DNA of 27,815 nt from Parvularcula sp964342585. Lineage in GTDB: Bacteria > Pseudomonadota > Alphaproteobacteria > Caulobacterales > Parvularculaceae. The stretch spans positions 1 through 27,815 of the forward strand of contig CAYFHK010000025.1 of NCBI GenBank assembly GCA_964342585.1, given 5' to 3'. Positions 7,844 through 16,157 of this stretch are shown in pieces; within the stretch, counting starts at the first letter, position 1, and every line of letters begins with the position of its first letter. The translations under genes were made by a program, and so were the position numbers. Under the pieces are notes generated by a model that did not search any database, had not been told where the DNA came from, and was given only the letters and a program-made list of their open reading frames with translations.

Positions 7844-9565
7844 ATGAAAAATCTCATGTTGTCGGCCGCGCTTGGGCTGGGATTGGTCGCCTGTGGCGGC
7901 GCATCGGACCCCGCAACCAGCGACGCGCCAACCGATATAGCAACGGCCGATATCGCGCCCGAAGACGTGACCCTGCCCCCCATCACGGCCGAAGAAATCG
8001 ACCGATATATGCAGGTTCTCGCCTCAGACGAATTTGAAGGCCGCGCACCAGCGACCGCGGGAGGGCGCAAAACGCGCGCCTATCTCATCGAACAGATGCA
8101 AGAGATCGGGCTCCTACCCGCCAATGGGGACAGCTATGAGCAGGCCGTGGGGCTGGTTGAACAAACGCTCCTGCCCAACCGGTCATCGCTGACGCTTTCC
8201 ATGCCCGACGCCACGACGAGACCGCTGACCTTTGGCGCGGAGACGGTTTTCTGGTCGAAGCAAGTCAAAGAAGAAATCTCCTTCGACGATAGCGAGCTCG
8301 TTTACGTGGGTTTCGGGATCGTCGCGCCCGAATATGGCTGGGACGACTATGCAGGCGTCGACGTCACCGACAAAACGGTGGTCATTCTGGTGAACGATCC
8401 CGGCTTCTATCTCGAAGACGAAGCCTTCACCGGCAAAGCGATGACCTATTACGGTCGTTGGACATACAAATACGAAGAAGCCGCACGCCAAGGCGCAGCG
8501 GGCGCGATCATCGTCCACGAAACAGACCCTGCCGCCTATGGCTGGGGTGTCGTTGAGGGGTCGTGGTCAGGCCCGCAACTTGACCTGCAGCGGGCCAATG
8601 ACGGTGCGGATCGAACCGAGCTTGAGGGCTGGATCACCTTAGACGTGGCAAACGAGCTCTTCGCTGCGGCCGGTATGGATTACGCAGCAGAAAAGCAAGC
8701 GGCCCTGTCAGGCACTTTTCAGGCGAAACCCATGGCGGGCATCACCGCCAGCGCCGAGCTGAAAAATGTCATCAACCGCAGCGAGTCCGCCAACGTGGCG
8801 GGCGTGTTGAAGGGCACAAAATCACCTGACGATTTCGTCCTTTACATGGCTCACTGGGACCATTTGGGGAAAAGCTTCGCGGCGATTGGCGGCGGGGATG
8901 GGTCAGGCGATACGATCAATAATGGCGCCGTCGATAACGCAACCGGCACGGCGGGCCTCCTCGCCATCGCCGACAGCTTCGCCAAAGCAGACACCCCACC
9001 TGAGCGTTCGATGATTTTCGTGGCCGTCACCGCCGAGGAGTCGGGCCTTCTCGGGTCAGCTTATTTCGCTGAACGGCCTTTGGTGCCTTTCGAGCAGATC
9101 ATCGGTGGCATCAATATGGATGCGCTGCGCCCCTCTTCGCCTTCCAAGGATATCACGGTCATCGGCTACGGGAAGTCAGAGCTGGAAGACGTGCTGACCG
9201 AAGTGGCCGAGAGCTACGGCAAGTATATCCGACCTGACCCCTCGCCGGAAAAAGGCTCATTCTACCGCTCAGATCACATCAGCTTGGCGAAGAAAGGCGT
9301 GCCGATGCTGTATGCCAGCAAGGGCATCGATTTGATTGAGGGCGGCGAAGAGGCCGGCCGCGCCTTCGCCGATGCCTACACCGCCGATCGCTACCACAAG
9401 CCTGCCGACAATTACGGCGAGGATTGGGACCTTCGCGGACTTGTCGAAACCTTCACCATTCTTCGCGATACCGGCAAGGAATTGGCATATAGCGACATCG
9501 TGCCGAACTGGTACGAGGGCGACGAGTTCAAAGCGCTGCGCGACGAACAACTCGCCCGTCGCTAG
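7844..9565 (+). CDS. M28-family zinc metallopeptidase lipoprotein with PA-type insert
   Basis: Predicted envelope-anchored aminopeptidase-type enzyme that trims peptides using two zinc ions. The 573-residue protein has a lipobox LVAC (Cys17). A region at about 140-300 fits a protease-associated (PA) insert, with GVDVTDKTVVILVNDPGF and RQGAAGAIIVHE. The catalytic domain follows. Zinc ligands and catalytic residues typical of M28 are visible: His337 in MAHWDHLG, bridging Asp364 in GAVDNATG, Glu398-Glu399 in TAEES, Asp426 in GGINMDALRP and His478 in YRSDHISL. The start is set by the ribosome-binding site at 7833. The family includes bacterial aminopeptidases and glutaminyl-cyclase-like proteins; the intact Glu-Glu and ligand set favour a peptidase. 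The next gene begins 50 nt downstream on the same strand, across a hairpin. Confidence 0.93.
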   Translation: MKNLMLSAALGLGLVACGGASDPATSDAPTDIATADIAPEDVTLPPITAEEIDRYMQVLASDEFEGRAPATAGGRKTRAYLIEQMQEIGLLPANGDSYEQAVGLVEQTLLPNRSSLTLSMPDATTRPLTFGAETVFWSKQVKEEISFDDSELVYVGFGIVAPEYGWDDYAGVDVTDKTVVILVNDPGFYLEDEAFTGKAMTYYGRWTYKYEEAARQGAAGAIIVHETDPAAYGWGVVEGSWSGPQLDLQRANDGADRTELEGWITLDVANELFAAAGMDYAAEKQAALSGTFQAKPMAGITASAELKNVINRSESANVAGVLKGTKSPDDFVLYMAHWDHLGKSFAAIGGGDGSGDTINNGAVDNATGTAGLLAIADSFAKADTPPERSMIFVAVTAEESGLLGSAYFAERPLVPFEQIIGGINMDALRPSSPSKDITVIGYGKSELEDVLTEVAESYGKYIRPDPSPEKGSFYRSDHISLAKKGVPMLYASKGIDLIEGGEEAGRAFADAYTADRYHKPADNYGEDWDLRGLVETFTILRDTGKELAYSDIVPNWYEGDEFKALRDEQLARR

Positions 9566-9578
9566 AGAGAAAAGAGGC

Positions 9579-9601
9579 GGCGTCACGTCAGGCGTGACGC
9601 C
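9579..9601 (+). other. Intercistronic hairpin between peptidase and oxygenase genes
   Basis: A 9-bp stem (9579-9587 with 9593-9601) encloses a 5-nt loop. No T-run follows, so it is not a classic terminator. The 3' arm ends just before the oxygenase ribosome-binding site (GAGGG, 9603-9607). It could stabilise an upstream mRNA end or affect access to that site; both are inference. Confidence 0.5.
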
Positions 9602-9615
9602 TGAGGGATCGCAAA

Positions 9616-10458
9616 ATGTCGTACATCAAGCCGCATTCGGATGATGCGTTCTCGCTGGACACCGACGCAACGCTGAACCTTGGGAAAGAACTGCAAGAGG
9701 CACACCTCGCCGCCTCCCCCTTTCCGCACACGGTAATTGATGACTTCCTGCCGCAAGAGGTCATCGATTACTGCAAAGCGCATTTCCCCTCCTCCATCGG
9801 GCGTGAAGGCGAGAGCTTCGATCGCAATCAGGAGCGGTACAAATCGAGCTTCAGTCCCGACGAGCTCGAGCCGGCGCTTCGGCGCCTTTTTTACACCTTT
9901 AATTCGCGCCCCTTCGTGCGGATCATCGAGAATATAACGGGCATCAAGGGGTTGATCCCCGACCCCTATTTTATGGGGGGCGGTTTTCATGAAATCCGTA
10001 CCGGCGGGCATCTTTCCGTGCACGTTGACTTCAACCATCACAAGCCGATGGACCTGGAGCGCCGCGTCAATCTGTTGATCTATCTCAACGATGATTGGCA
10101 AGCGGACTATGGCGGCCAGTTGGAGCTGTGGAACGAGGATATGTCGGCGTGCAAACAATCGATTGTGCCGATTGCGAACCGCGCCGCCCTCTTCACGTTG
10201 TCAGAGACCAGCTATCACGGCAACCCACAGCCGGTCGCTCACCCTGACGGTGTCAGCCGAAAATCAATCGCGCTTTATTACTACACCGCGACCTGGGACG
10301 AGACCCGCCGTGCCCTGACGACACAATTCAAACCGCGCAAGGGCACAGCGGATAAAGTCGACTGGTCCATCAAGACCGATCAAATCCTACAAGAATATCT
10401 GCCGCCCTTCATTGCGCGCAAAGCCATCAATCTGCATCACAAGCTGGCGAAGCGCTAA
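9616..10458 (+). CDS. 2-oxoglutarate/Fe(II)-dependent oxygenase (prolyl-4-hydroxylase-like fold)
   Basis: Likely hydroxylates an unknown substrate using 2-oxoglutarate, O2 and Fe(II) in the cytoplasm; there is no signal peptide. The 280-residue protein shows the iron-binding triad His136-x-Asp138 (SVHVDFNHH) and His201 (SETSYHGNPQP), with Arg215 (GVSRKSIALYYY) placed to bind 2-oxoglutarate. The core strands RRVNLLIYLND and YGGQLELWNED are characteristic of the 2OG-FeII_Oxy_3 / Tpa1-Ofd1-like prolyl hydroxylase group. The N-terminal segment FPHTVIDDFLPQEVIDYCK matches the usual lead-in of these proteins. The start at 9616 has GAGGG 8 nt upstream. It could act on a protein proline, a sugar or a small molecule; nothing in the neighbourhood decides. 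It may be co-transcribed with the upstream peptidase and downstream acetyltransferase. Confidence 0.9.
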   Translation: MSYIKPHSDDAFSLDTDATLNLGKELQEAHLAASPFPHTVIDDFLPQEVIDYCKAHFPSSIGREGESFDRNQERYKSSFSPDELEPALRRLFYTFNSRPFVRIIENITGIKGLIPDPYFMGGGFHEIRTGGHLSVHVDFNHHKPMDLERRVNLLIYLNDDWQADYGGQLELWNEDMSACKQSIVPIANRAALFTLSETSYHGNPQPVAHPDGVSRKSIALYYYTATWDETRRALTTQFKPRKGTADKVDWSIKTDQILQEYLPPFIARKAINLHHKLAKR

Positions 10459-10491
10459 AGTGAAAAGGCATGAGGCGATGGAGGCCGGCCC

Positions 10492-10929
10492 ATGCGAAGC
10501 GACCTTGTGATCCGACCACTGGGACAACAAGATCGCGCGCTCATCCTCTCAAGCAACGCTTTTGATGGCCCAGCGCATAAGTCGAACACAGACGACTTCC
10601 TGAAGGATCTCCGGCACCTGATTGTGGGTGCGATCATCGGCGATGAGCTGATCGGCTTTGCCAGCGGCGTTGTGCAGCTTCACCCCGATAAAACACCCAC
10701 CCTGTTTGTGTCGGAAGTGGGGGTCAATGAATCCTATCAGAGAGAGGGGATCGCCACGCGTTTGGTAACAGCGCTCATCGACCTAGGGCGCGTCCAAGGC
10801 TGTGTTGGGGTCTGGGTGGCGACAGAAGACGACAATATCCCAGCGCGGCGTCTTTATGATCGGCTCGGAGGCCGAGAAACCCAAGGTATCGTCGTCTATG
10901 ACTGGGGCGGCGTGATGGACGATGGCTAG
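10492..10929 (+). CDS. GNAT-family N-acetyltransferase
   Basis: Transfers an acetyl group from acetyl-CoA to an amine. The protein is 145 residues, a single GNAT domain of normal size. The acetyl-CoA pyrophosphate loop is visible as YQREGIATRLVTALIDLGR. It is preceded by the strand LFVSEVGVNESY and followed by GVWVATEDDNIPARRLYDRLGG, the usual final helix-strand. The overall pattern, including the ATEDDN...A..LYDRLG segment, recalls the AAC(3)-I aminoglycoside acetyltransferase branch, but the same pattern occurs in many uncharacterised GNATs, so I do not claim resistance. GGAGG at 10480-10484 lies 7 nt before the ATG. The gene starts 33 nt after the oxygenase stop, suggesting one transcript. 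Confidence 0.85.
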   Translation: MRSDLVIRPLGQQDRALILSSNAFDGPAHKSNTDDFLKDLRHLIVGAIIGDELIGFASGVVQLHPDKTPTLFVSEVGVNESYQREGIATRLVTALIDLGRVQGCVGVWVATEDDNIPARRLYDRLGGRETQGIVVYDWGGVMDDG

Positions 10930-11016
10930 GGACGAACTCTTTAACCTGCGACATTGGCGGTCGTTCGACACCTTGCCCTGCCCCGAGTGCTTCGCTAGCC
11001 GTTGATCGGTTAAAGG

Positions 11017-12024
11017 ATGACGGAAAGACCACGCATGAACACGATGACCGGCGCCGATATGCCTGCTGCTCCCGACAAGGAAGTGTCTGCCCGCGAGGTG
11101 TTTGGCGTGCCGGTAGACATGAAAGTTCCGGCTTTTTCTGAGCCGAACGAATACGTGCCGCCGCGCGATGAGAGCTACCGCTTTGATCCCAAGACAACCC
11201 TCGCGATTCTTGCAGGGTTTACGCACAACCGCCGCGTGATGGTGCAGGGCTATCACGGCACCGGCAAATCCACCCACATCGAACAGGTCGCGGCGCGGCT
11301 GAATTGGCCATGCGTCCGCGTGAACCTCGACAGCCATGTCAGCCGGATCGACCTGATCGGCAAAGACGCCATCGTGGTTGAGGATGGCAAGCAGATCACG
11401 GCGTTTAAGGAAGGGATCCTGCCATGGGCCTTCCAGCGACCGGTCGCGATGGTTTTCGACGAATACGATGCGGGCCGTCCTGACGTGATGTTCGTTATCC
11501 AGCGCGTTTTGGAGGCTGAGGGTCGCCTCACCCTGCTCGATCAAAATAAAGTGCTGAATCCCAATCCGTATTTCCGCCTCTTCGCCACGACGAACACGAT
11601 CGGCCTTGGCGATACAACCGGCCTCTATCACGGCACCCAGCAGATCAACCAAGGTCAGATGGACCGCTGGTCGATCGTCACGACACTGAATTATCTGCCT
11701 CATGACGAAGAAGTGGCCATTGTCGCGGCGAAACTGCCGAACTATCAGTCCGACGACGGACGGAAAAAACTCGATGCGATGGTGCGTGTCGCCGACATGA
11801 CGCGGAACGCGCTGATCAATGGCGACATCTCGACCGTTATGTCACCCCGCACGGTGATCAACTGGGCGCAAAATGCGGAAATCTTCCAGGATGTCGGCTA
11901 TGCGTTCCGGGTCACCTTCCTGAACAAGTGCGACGAGGTCGAGCGTCCGCTGGTGGCTGAGTTCTATCAGCGCGCTTTTGGTGAAGACCTCCCCGAAGCC
12001 GCGCATTTGCTCGAGATCGCTTAA
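11017..12024 (+). CDS. cobS: CobS-type AAA+ ATPase, cobaltochelatase subunit
   Basis: CobS works with CobT as the AAA+ motor that lets CobN insert cobalt into hydrogenobyrinate diamide in aerobic cobalamin synthesis. The 335-residue length fits CobS. The N-terminal SAREVFGVPVDMKVPAFSEP is typical of the family. Walker A is GYHGTGKST (Lys84), Walker B is AMVFDEYDAG (Asp148-Glu149), and the stretches NLDSHVSRIDLIGKDAI, LFATTNTIGLGDTTGLYHGTQQ and DRWSIVTTLNYLP are near-diagnostic. The first ATG at 11017 has no good ribosome-binding site; ATG 11035, with a weak GGAAAG upstream, is a reasonable alternative and removes only six residues. Unusually, no cobT follows: proB begins 41 nt downstream. CobT may be elsewhere in the genome, or this may be a CobS-like MoxR ATPase with another partner. 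Confidence 0.92.
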   Translation: MTERPRMNTMTGADMPAAPDKEVSAREVFGVPVDMKVPAFSEPNEYVPPRDESYRFDPKTTLAILAGFTHNRRVMVQGYHGTGKSTHIEQVAARLNWPCVRVNLDSHVSRIDLIGKDAIVVEDGKQITAFKEGILPWAFQRPVAMVFDEYDAGRPDVMFVIQRVLEAEGRLTLLDQNKVLNPNPYFRLFATTNTIGLGDTTGLYHGTQQINQGQMDRWSIVTTLNYLPHDEEVAIVAAKLPNYQSDDGRKKLDAMVRVADMTRNALINGDISTVMSPRTVINWAQNAEIFQDVGYAFRVTFLNKCDEVERPLVAEFYQRAFGEDLPEAAHLLEIA

Positions 12025-12065
12025 GATTGCGGCCATAGACCGGCTGGCCCTATGAGGTCGCGGTC

Positions 12066-13208
12066 ATGGCTGTGAAAACCGAAACGACCAACGCTGCTGA
12101 TGCGCTGCGCACCGCGCGCCGCCTTGTGATCAAGGTCGGCTCTGCAACGGTGAGCGAAGCCTATGCGCCGCGCCGGTCGTGGCTTGCGTCTATCGGCGAA
12201 GACATCGCCGCCCTTCGCAAGCGGGGCGTAGATGTCGTTGTCGTCAGCTCCGGTGCCGTGGCGCTTGGCCGAGGGCGGCTTGGCCTCAAAGGCCCCCTTC
12301 GCCTGGAAGAGAAGCAGGCCGCGTCTTCTGCAGGGCAAACCCTACTCACCGAGGCCTGGCAAACCGCCCTGGCGCCGCACGACCTTACCGTCGCGCAGAT
12401 CCTCCTCACCCTCGACGACACCGAAGACCGGCGGCGTTACTTGAACGCTCGGGCAACGCTTTCCGCCCTGCTCGATCTCGGCGCCGTGCCTCTCATCAAT
12501 GAGAACGACACCATCGCGACCGCAGAGATTCGCTATGGCGACAATGACCGGCTGGCCGCGCATGTGGCGCAGCTGATCGGTGCGGATTTGTTGGTCATCT
12601 TATCCGACATCGATGGCCTTTATGCTACCGACCCGCGCGTTGAGCCCAGCGCACAGCATTTCAGCCACATCCCCCACATAACGCCCGACATTGAGGCGAT
12701 GGCGGGCGCCGCAAATGCGTCTGCGGGGGTCGGCAGCGGCGGCATGGCCTCCAAGCTGGCCGCGGCGAAGCTAGCCACCGGCTCGGGCTGTGCCACCATC
12801 ATCGCTTTAGGCAATGTCGACGCCCCGATGACGGCCATCGAAAACGGGGCGCGCGCGACCTTGTTCGCCGCGCAAGGTGAGGTTACCGGCGCGCGCAAAC
12901 AGTGGATTGGTGGCCGTCTGGCGCCCAAGGGCGCCCTCACAGTCGATCAAGGCGCAGCAGCCGCTGTGCGCAAGGGCGCCAGCCTTTTGCCCGCCGGTGT
13001 CACTCAAATCAGCGGCGAATTTGCGCGTGGCGATGCTGTGACTATATCGGAGAGAGGAATGGGTGCGCCTTTCGCCCAAGGGCTCGTCACCTATGACGCA
13101 GATGATTTGCGCCGCATCGCCGGACGCAGATCGACAGATATTGAGGCCATGTTGGGCTATCGGCGGCGCCCCGCCGTCGTGGAAGCCAGCGACTTGGTCC
13201 TATTTTGA
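12066..13208 (+). CDS. proB: Glutamate 5-kinase (ATP:L-glutamate 5-phosphotransferase) with PUA domain
   Basis: First step of proline synthesis: phosphorylates glutamate to gamma-glutamyl phosphate, handed to ProA. The protein is 380 residues, the length of the full kinase plus PUA form. The amino-acid-kinase domain begins at RRLVIKVGSATV and carries VVVSSGAVALGR, LLTLDD, the substrate loop PLINENDTIATAEIRYGDNDRLAAHVA, LVILSDIDGLYATDPR and the GSGGMASKLAAAKLA nucleotide-binding stretch. The PUA domain occupies roughly the last 95 residues (KGALTVDQGAAAAVRKGASLLPAGV onward). GAGG lies 8 nt before the ATG. The gene is followed after 11 nt by proA, forming a two-gene operon. Feedback inhibition by proline is typical of the family but not readable here. 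Confidence 0.97.
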   Translation: MAVKTETTNAADALRTARRLVIKVGSATVSEAYAPRRSWLASIGEDIAALRKRGVDVVVVSSGAVALGRGRLGLKGPLRLEEKQAASSAGQTLLTEAWQTALAPHDLTVAQILLTLDDTEDRRRYLNARATLSALLDLGAVPLINENDTIATAEIRYGDNDRLAAHVAQLIGADLLVILSDIDGLYATDPRVEPSAQHFSHIPHITPDIEAMAGAANASAGVGSGGMASKLAAAKLATGSGCATIIALGNVDAPMTAIENGARATLFAAQGEVTGARKQWIGGRLAPKGALTVDQGAAAAVRKGASLLPAGVTQISGEFARGDAVTISERGMGAPFAQGLVTYDADDLRRIAGRRSTDIEAMLGYRRRPAVVEASDLVLF

Positions 13209-13213
13209 GGAGG
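13207..13213 (+). promoter_or_regulatory. Ribosome-binding site GAGGAGG of proA overlapping the proB stop
   Basis: Strong Shine-Dalgarno sequence that shares bases with the TGA stop of proB (13206-13208) and lies 6 nt before ATG 13220. It fixes the proA start over the in-frame TTG at 13205 and suggests translational coupling. Confidence 0.85.
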
Positions 13214-13219
13214 TTTACG

Positions 13220-14500
13220 ATGGACGGGATGGATCGCGACTTGTCGGTCGACAGCTACATGCAAGCCATGGGGGCGAAAGCGCGCGCCGCCGCCCGCCAA
13301 ATGGGCACCGTGACCACGTCGGCGAAAAACAAAGCCCTCACCATCGCGGCCGATAAGATCGCTGCCGCCACGAACGACATTTTGGCGGTGAACGCAAAGG
13401 AAGTCGAAGCAGCCAAAGAGAAAGGCACCCAAGACTCTTTCATCGATCGGATGACGCTGACGGAGGACCGCATTGCTGGGATCTGCGATGCTTTGCGTGA
13501 AATCGCGGTGCTCAAAGACCCGATTGGCCACGTCATCTCATCTTGGGAGCGGCCGAACGGATTGAAATTTGAGCGTGTACGGACGCCTATCGGCGTGATC
13601 GCTGTGATCTATGAAAGCCGCCCGAACGTGACGGTCGACGCAGCCGCCATTGCTATGAAAGCAGGCAACGCGGTGATATTGCGCGGCGGTTCGGAATGCA
13701 TCGAGACCGCCAATGCGCTGTTCGATTGTATGCGCGAAGGTTTTGTTGAGGCGGGTCTACCGGCCGATGCGGCCCAATTCGTTGAAACGACGGATCGCGC
13801 CGCCGTCGGCGCCATTCTCTCAGGGCTCGATGCGACGGTCGATCTCGTCATCCCCCGCGGCGGTAAGTCACTGGTCGGCCGTGTGCAGAGTGAAGCCCGT
13901 GTGCCGGTGTTGAGCCACCTCGATGGCATTTGCCACCTCTATGTCGACGGCGCGGCGGATCCGCAAAAGGCTGTCGAAATCGTGGTGAACGCAAAGATGC
14001 GTCGTACGGGTGTGTGCGGGGCCGCGGAGACTCTTTTGATCGACCGGGACGTGGCCAAAGATCTGTTCCCAAAAATCGCTGCGGGCCTGCGCGATGCCGG
14101 ATGTGAAATCCGAGGAGACGATGCGATCCGTGCCATTGATAATGACGTGACGCCAGCGACAGAAGAAGATTGGATGACGGAATATTTGGCGCCGATTATC
14201 TCAGCTGCTGTGGTCGATGGCGTCGATGGCGCCGTCGCCCATATTGCGAAATATTCGTCTGGGCACACCGAGTCGATCATCACGGAAGATCAGGGCACCG
14301 CGGACGATTTCATCTCTCGGGTCGATAGCGCGATTGTCATGCACAATGCCTCGACACAATTTGCCGATGGCGGTGAATTCGGTCTTGGCGCGGAAATCGG
14401 CATTGCCACGGGCCGCCTCCACGCCCGCGGGCCGGTCGGTGTCGATGAGTTGACGACCTACAAGAACGTCGTTCGCGGCACGGGACAAACCCGGCCGTAA
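13220..14500 (+). CDS. proA: Gamma-glutamyl phosphate reductase (glutamate-5-semialdehyde dehydrogenase)
   Basis: Second step of proline synthesis: NADPH-dependent reduction of gamma-glutamyl phosphate to glutamate semialdehyde. The 426-residue protein has the aldehyde-dehydrogenase fold of ProA. Visible signatures are PIGVIAVIYESRPNVTVDAAAIAMKAGNAVILRGGSE, DLVIPRGGKSLVGRV and the catalytic cysteine Cys266 in NAKMRRTGVCGAAETLLID. Near the C-terminus are SGHTESIITED, HNASTQFADGGEFGLGAEIGIATGRLHARGPVGVDELTTYK and the final KNVVRGTGQTRP. The end is intact. The start is fixed by GAGGAGG at 13207. Its stop lies only 4 bp from the end of the converging carboxylase gene, so no separate terminator is possible between them. 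Confidence 0.97.
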   Translation: MDGMDRDLSVDSYMQAMGAKARAAARQMGTVTTSAKNKALTIAADKIAAATNDILAVNAKEVEAAKEKGTQDSFIDRMTLTEDRIAGICDALREIAVLKDPIGHVISSWERPNGLKFERVRTPIGVIAVIYESRPNVTVDAAAIAMKAGNAVILRGGSECIETANALFDCMREGFVEAGLPADAAQFVETTDRAAVGAILSGLDATVDLVIPRGGKSLVGRVQSEARVPVLSHLDGICHLYVDGAADPQKAVEIVVNAKMRRTGVCGAAETLLIDRDVAKDLFPKIAAGLRDAGCEIRGDDAIRAIDNDVTPATEEDWMTEYLAPIISAAVVDGVDGAVAHIAKYSSGHTESIITEDQGTADDFISRVDSAIVMHNASTQFADGGEFGLGAEIGIATGRLHARGPVGVDELTTYKNVVRGTGQTRP

Positions 14501-14504
14501 CGGT

Positions 14505-16028
14505 TCATCGCAATTGACGCTGCGCGAGTTCGGCAAATTCACATAAGAACGGCCGGGTGTCGCGGGGGTCGATGATGTCTTCCACCAAAAAGGCCTCCGC
14601 AGACCGGAACGGCGACGTCACCTTTTCAAGACGTGCTTTAATTTCCGCCAATTCGGCAGCGGGGTCGGCCGATGCTTCGAGGTCTGATTTGTAAGCGACC
14701 TCGATACCGCCCGCCATTGGTAGCGAGCCCCAATCGCCTGACGGCCACGCGGCCCGATATTGGAACTTCGTGTGGTTCGACATGGCCGCCCCGGCGACGC
14801 CAAAAGCTTTGCGAACAATCACCGTCGCCCACGGCACACTGGCGGCGTAAACAGCATTGAGCGCCTCAACGCCGCGACGGATCGTGGCGGCTTTCTCCGC
14901 CTCCAAACCAATCATGAAGCCCGGATTGTCCACCAAATTGACCACGGGTAGCCGGAACAACTCTGCCAATTCGATAAAGCGCCGCACCTTCTCAGACGCA
15001 TCGGCCGTCCACGATCCCCCAAGGAAGGTGGGATCATTCGCCAGAACCGCGACGGGCCAACCGTCAAGCCGCGCAAAACCCGTGATCGCCGCTCGCCCCC
15101 AGCGGCGGCCCATCTCAAAAACACTGCCGCGATCGAACACGGCCTCAAGAATCCGCCGCATATTGTACGCGGCGGCTTTATCATGCGGCACAATGCTCAA
15201 GAGCTTCTCATCACGGCGGCCCGGCGCATCACCTGTTTCGCGGCGCGGCGTCGTATCGCCGACGAAACTTGGCAGATATGACAAAAAGCGCCGTGCCAAG
15301 AGAAACGCGTCGTCTTCGCTCGCCGCCTCGTCATCAACGACGCCGTTTCTTGCGTGGATATCCGCACCGCCAAGCGCCTCTTTGTCGAGGTCCTCGCCCG
15401 TGCCAAGGCCGGAAACCACAGCGGGCCCGGCGGTGAAAACCTGGCTGAGCCCCCTGACCATGACGCTGTAATGACTGGCGACCGTTCGCGCCGCACCAAG
15501 GCCCGCCGTGGGCCCTAATGCCAATGAAACAACGGGTACTGTTTTTAAGTTCTTTGCAACATGATCCCAGCCCGGATTAAAGGGCACATAAGTCATCCCC
15601 GCGACTTCGAGCGATTTCACCGAGCCGCCCCCGCCCGTGCCGTCGATCATACGGATAAGCGGCAAGCGCAAATCATGCGCCATCTGTTCGGCTTGGATAA
15701 ACTTTCGGTGGATTGCGGCATCAGCCGCCCCACCTCTCACCGTGAAATCATCAGCCGTGGCAACGACGGGCCGCGCCTCCACCATGCCGCGACCGAAGAC
15801 AAAATTCGACGCGGCGAGACGCTCTAGATCGCCATCATCATTATACAGACCACGCCCAGCAAGCTTGCCAACCTCGCGGAAGCTTTCAGCGTCCAATAAA
15901 CGCCGGATCCGCTCGCGCGCGTCGAGTTTGCCGCGTCCATGTTGCCGCGCCACCTTCTCTGCGCCGCCCATCTCCTCGGCGTCGCGCGCGCGGCGATCTC
16001 GTTCCTCGAGTTCACGTTCCCAGCTCAT
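14505..16028 (-). CDS. Acyl-CoA carboxylase, carboxyltransferase (beta) subunit
   Basis: Transfers CO2 from carboxybiotin to an acyl-CoA, as in propionyl-, methylcrotonyl- or geranyl-CoA carboxylases. The protein is about 507 residues, the normal size of a fused N- plus C-lobe carboxyltransferase. It begins with the family-typical GRGKLDARERIRRLLD. The N-lobe has FTVRGGAADAAIHRKFIQAEQMA, the glycine-rich DGTGGGGSVKSLE and LGPTAGLGAARTVASHYSVMV. The C-lobe has GFARLDGWPVAVLANDPTFLGGSWTADASEKVRRFIELAELF, VNLVDNPGFMIG and RKAFGVAGAAMSNH. Subunit specificity cannot be set by eye. No biotin carboxylase/biotin-carrier gene is adjacent, so its partner must lie elsewhere. ATG 16028 is preferred over the in-frame GTG at 16034. 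The gene is divergent from the ferredoxin reductase and convergent with proA. Confidence 0.92.
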   Translation of the reverse strand: MSWERELEERDRRARDAEEMGGAEKVARQHGRGKLDARERIRRLLDAESFREVGKLAGRGLYNDDGDLERLAASNFVFGRGMVEARPVVATADDFTVRGGAADAAIHRKFIQAEQMAHDLRLPLIRMIDGTGGGGSVKSLEVAGMTYVPFNPGWDHVAKNLKTVPVVSLALGPTAGLGAARTVASHYSVMVRGLSQVFTAGPAVVSGLGTGEDLDKEALGGADIHARNGVVDDEAASEDDAFLLARRFLSYLPSFVGDTTPRRETGDAPGRRDEKLLSIVPHDKAAAYNMRRILEAVFDRGSVFEMGRRWGRAAITGFARLDGWPVAVLANDPTFLGGSWTADASEKVRRFIELAELFRLPVVNLVDNPGFMIGLEAEKAATIRRGVEALNAVYAASVPWATVIVRKAFGVAGAAMSNHTKFQYRAAWPSGDWGSLPMAGGIEVAYKSDLEASADPAAELAEIKARLEKVTSPFRSAEAFLVEDIIDPRDTRPFLCEFAELAQRQLR

Positions 16029-16144
16029 AGTCACCGCTTATCGGGATCAGCCATCTGGGAAAAGCGCAAAAACAGCGCGAAAGTGGCCGTGCGCGACCCG
16101 CTGGCCTATGGTGCGCGCCTTGGTTATTGAGGCTGTCTTTACTC

Positions 16145-16150
16145 AAGGAG
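16145..16150 (+). promoter_or_regulatory. Ribosome-binding site AAGGAG for a TTG start
   Basis: AAGGAG lies 7 nt before TTG 16158. The reading frame after it begins AEFDVLIVGGGHAG, the expected N-terminus of an FAD enzyme, so TTG is the likely start codon. Confidence 0.78.
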
Positions 16151-16157
16151 ACGCGTT

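Noticed and set aside
10492..10929. Aminoglycoside-resistance acetyltransferase call for the GNAT gene
   Set aside because: The resemblance to AAC(3)-I is limited to general GNAT motifs; substrate cannot be inferred.
10783..11703. 306-residue open frame on - opposite cobS and the GNAT gene
   Set aside because: It lies antisense to two well-recognised genes, has no ribosome-binding site or family resemblance, and fits the long shadow frames expected in GC-rich DNA.
13205..13219. TTG 13205 as the proA start
   Set aside because: A perfect GAGGAGG lies 6 nt before ATG 13220, whereas TTG 13205 overlaps the proB stop and lacks its own ribosome-binding site.
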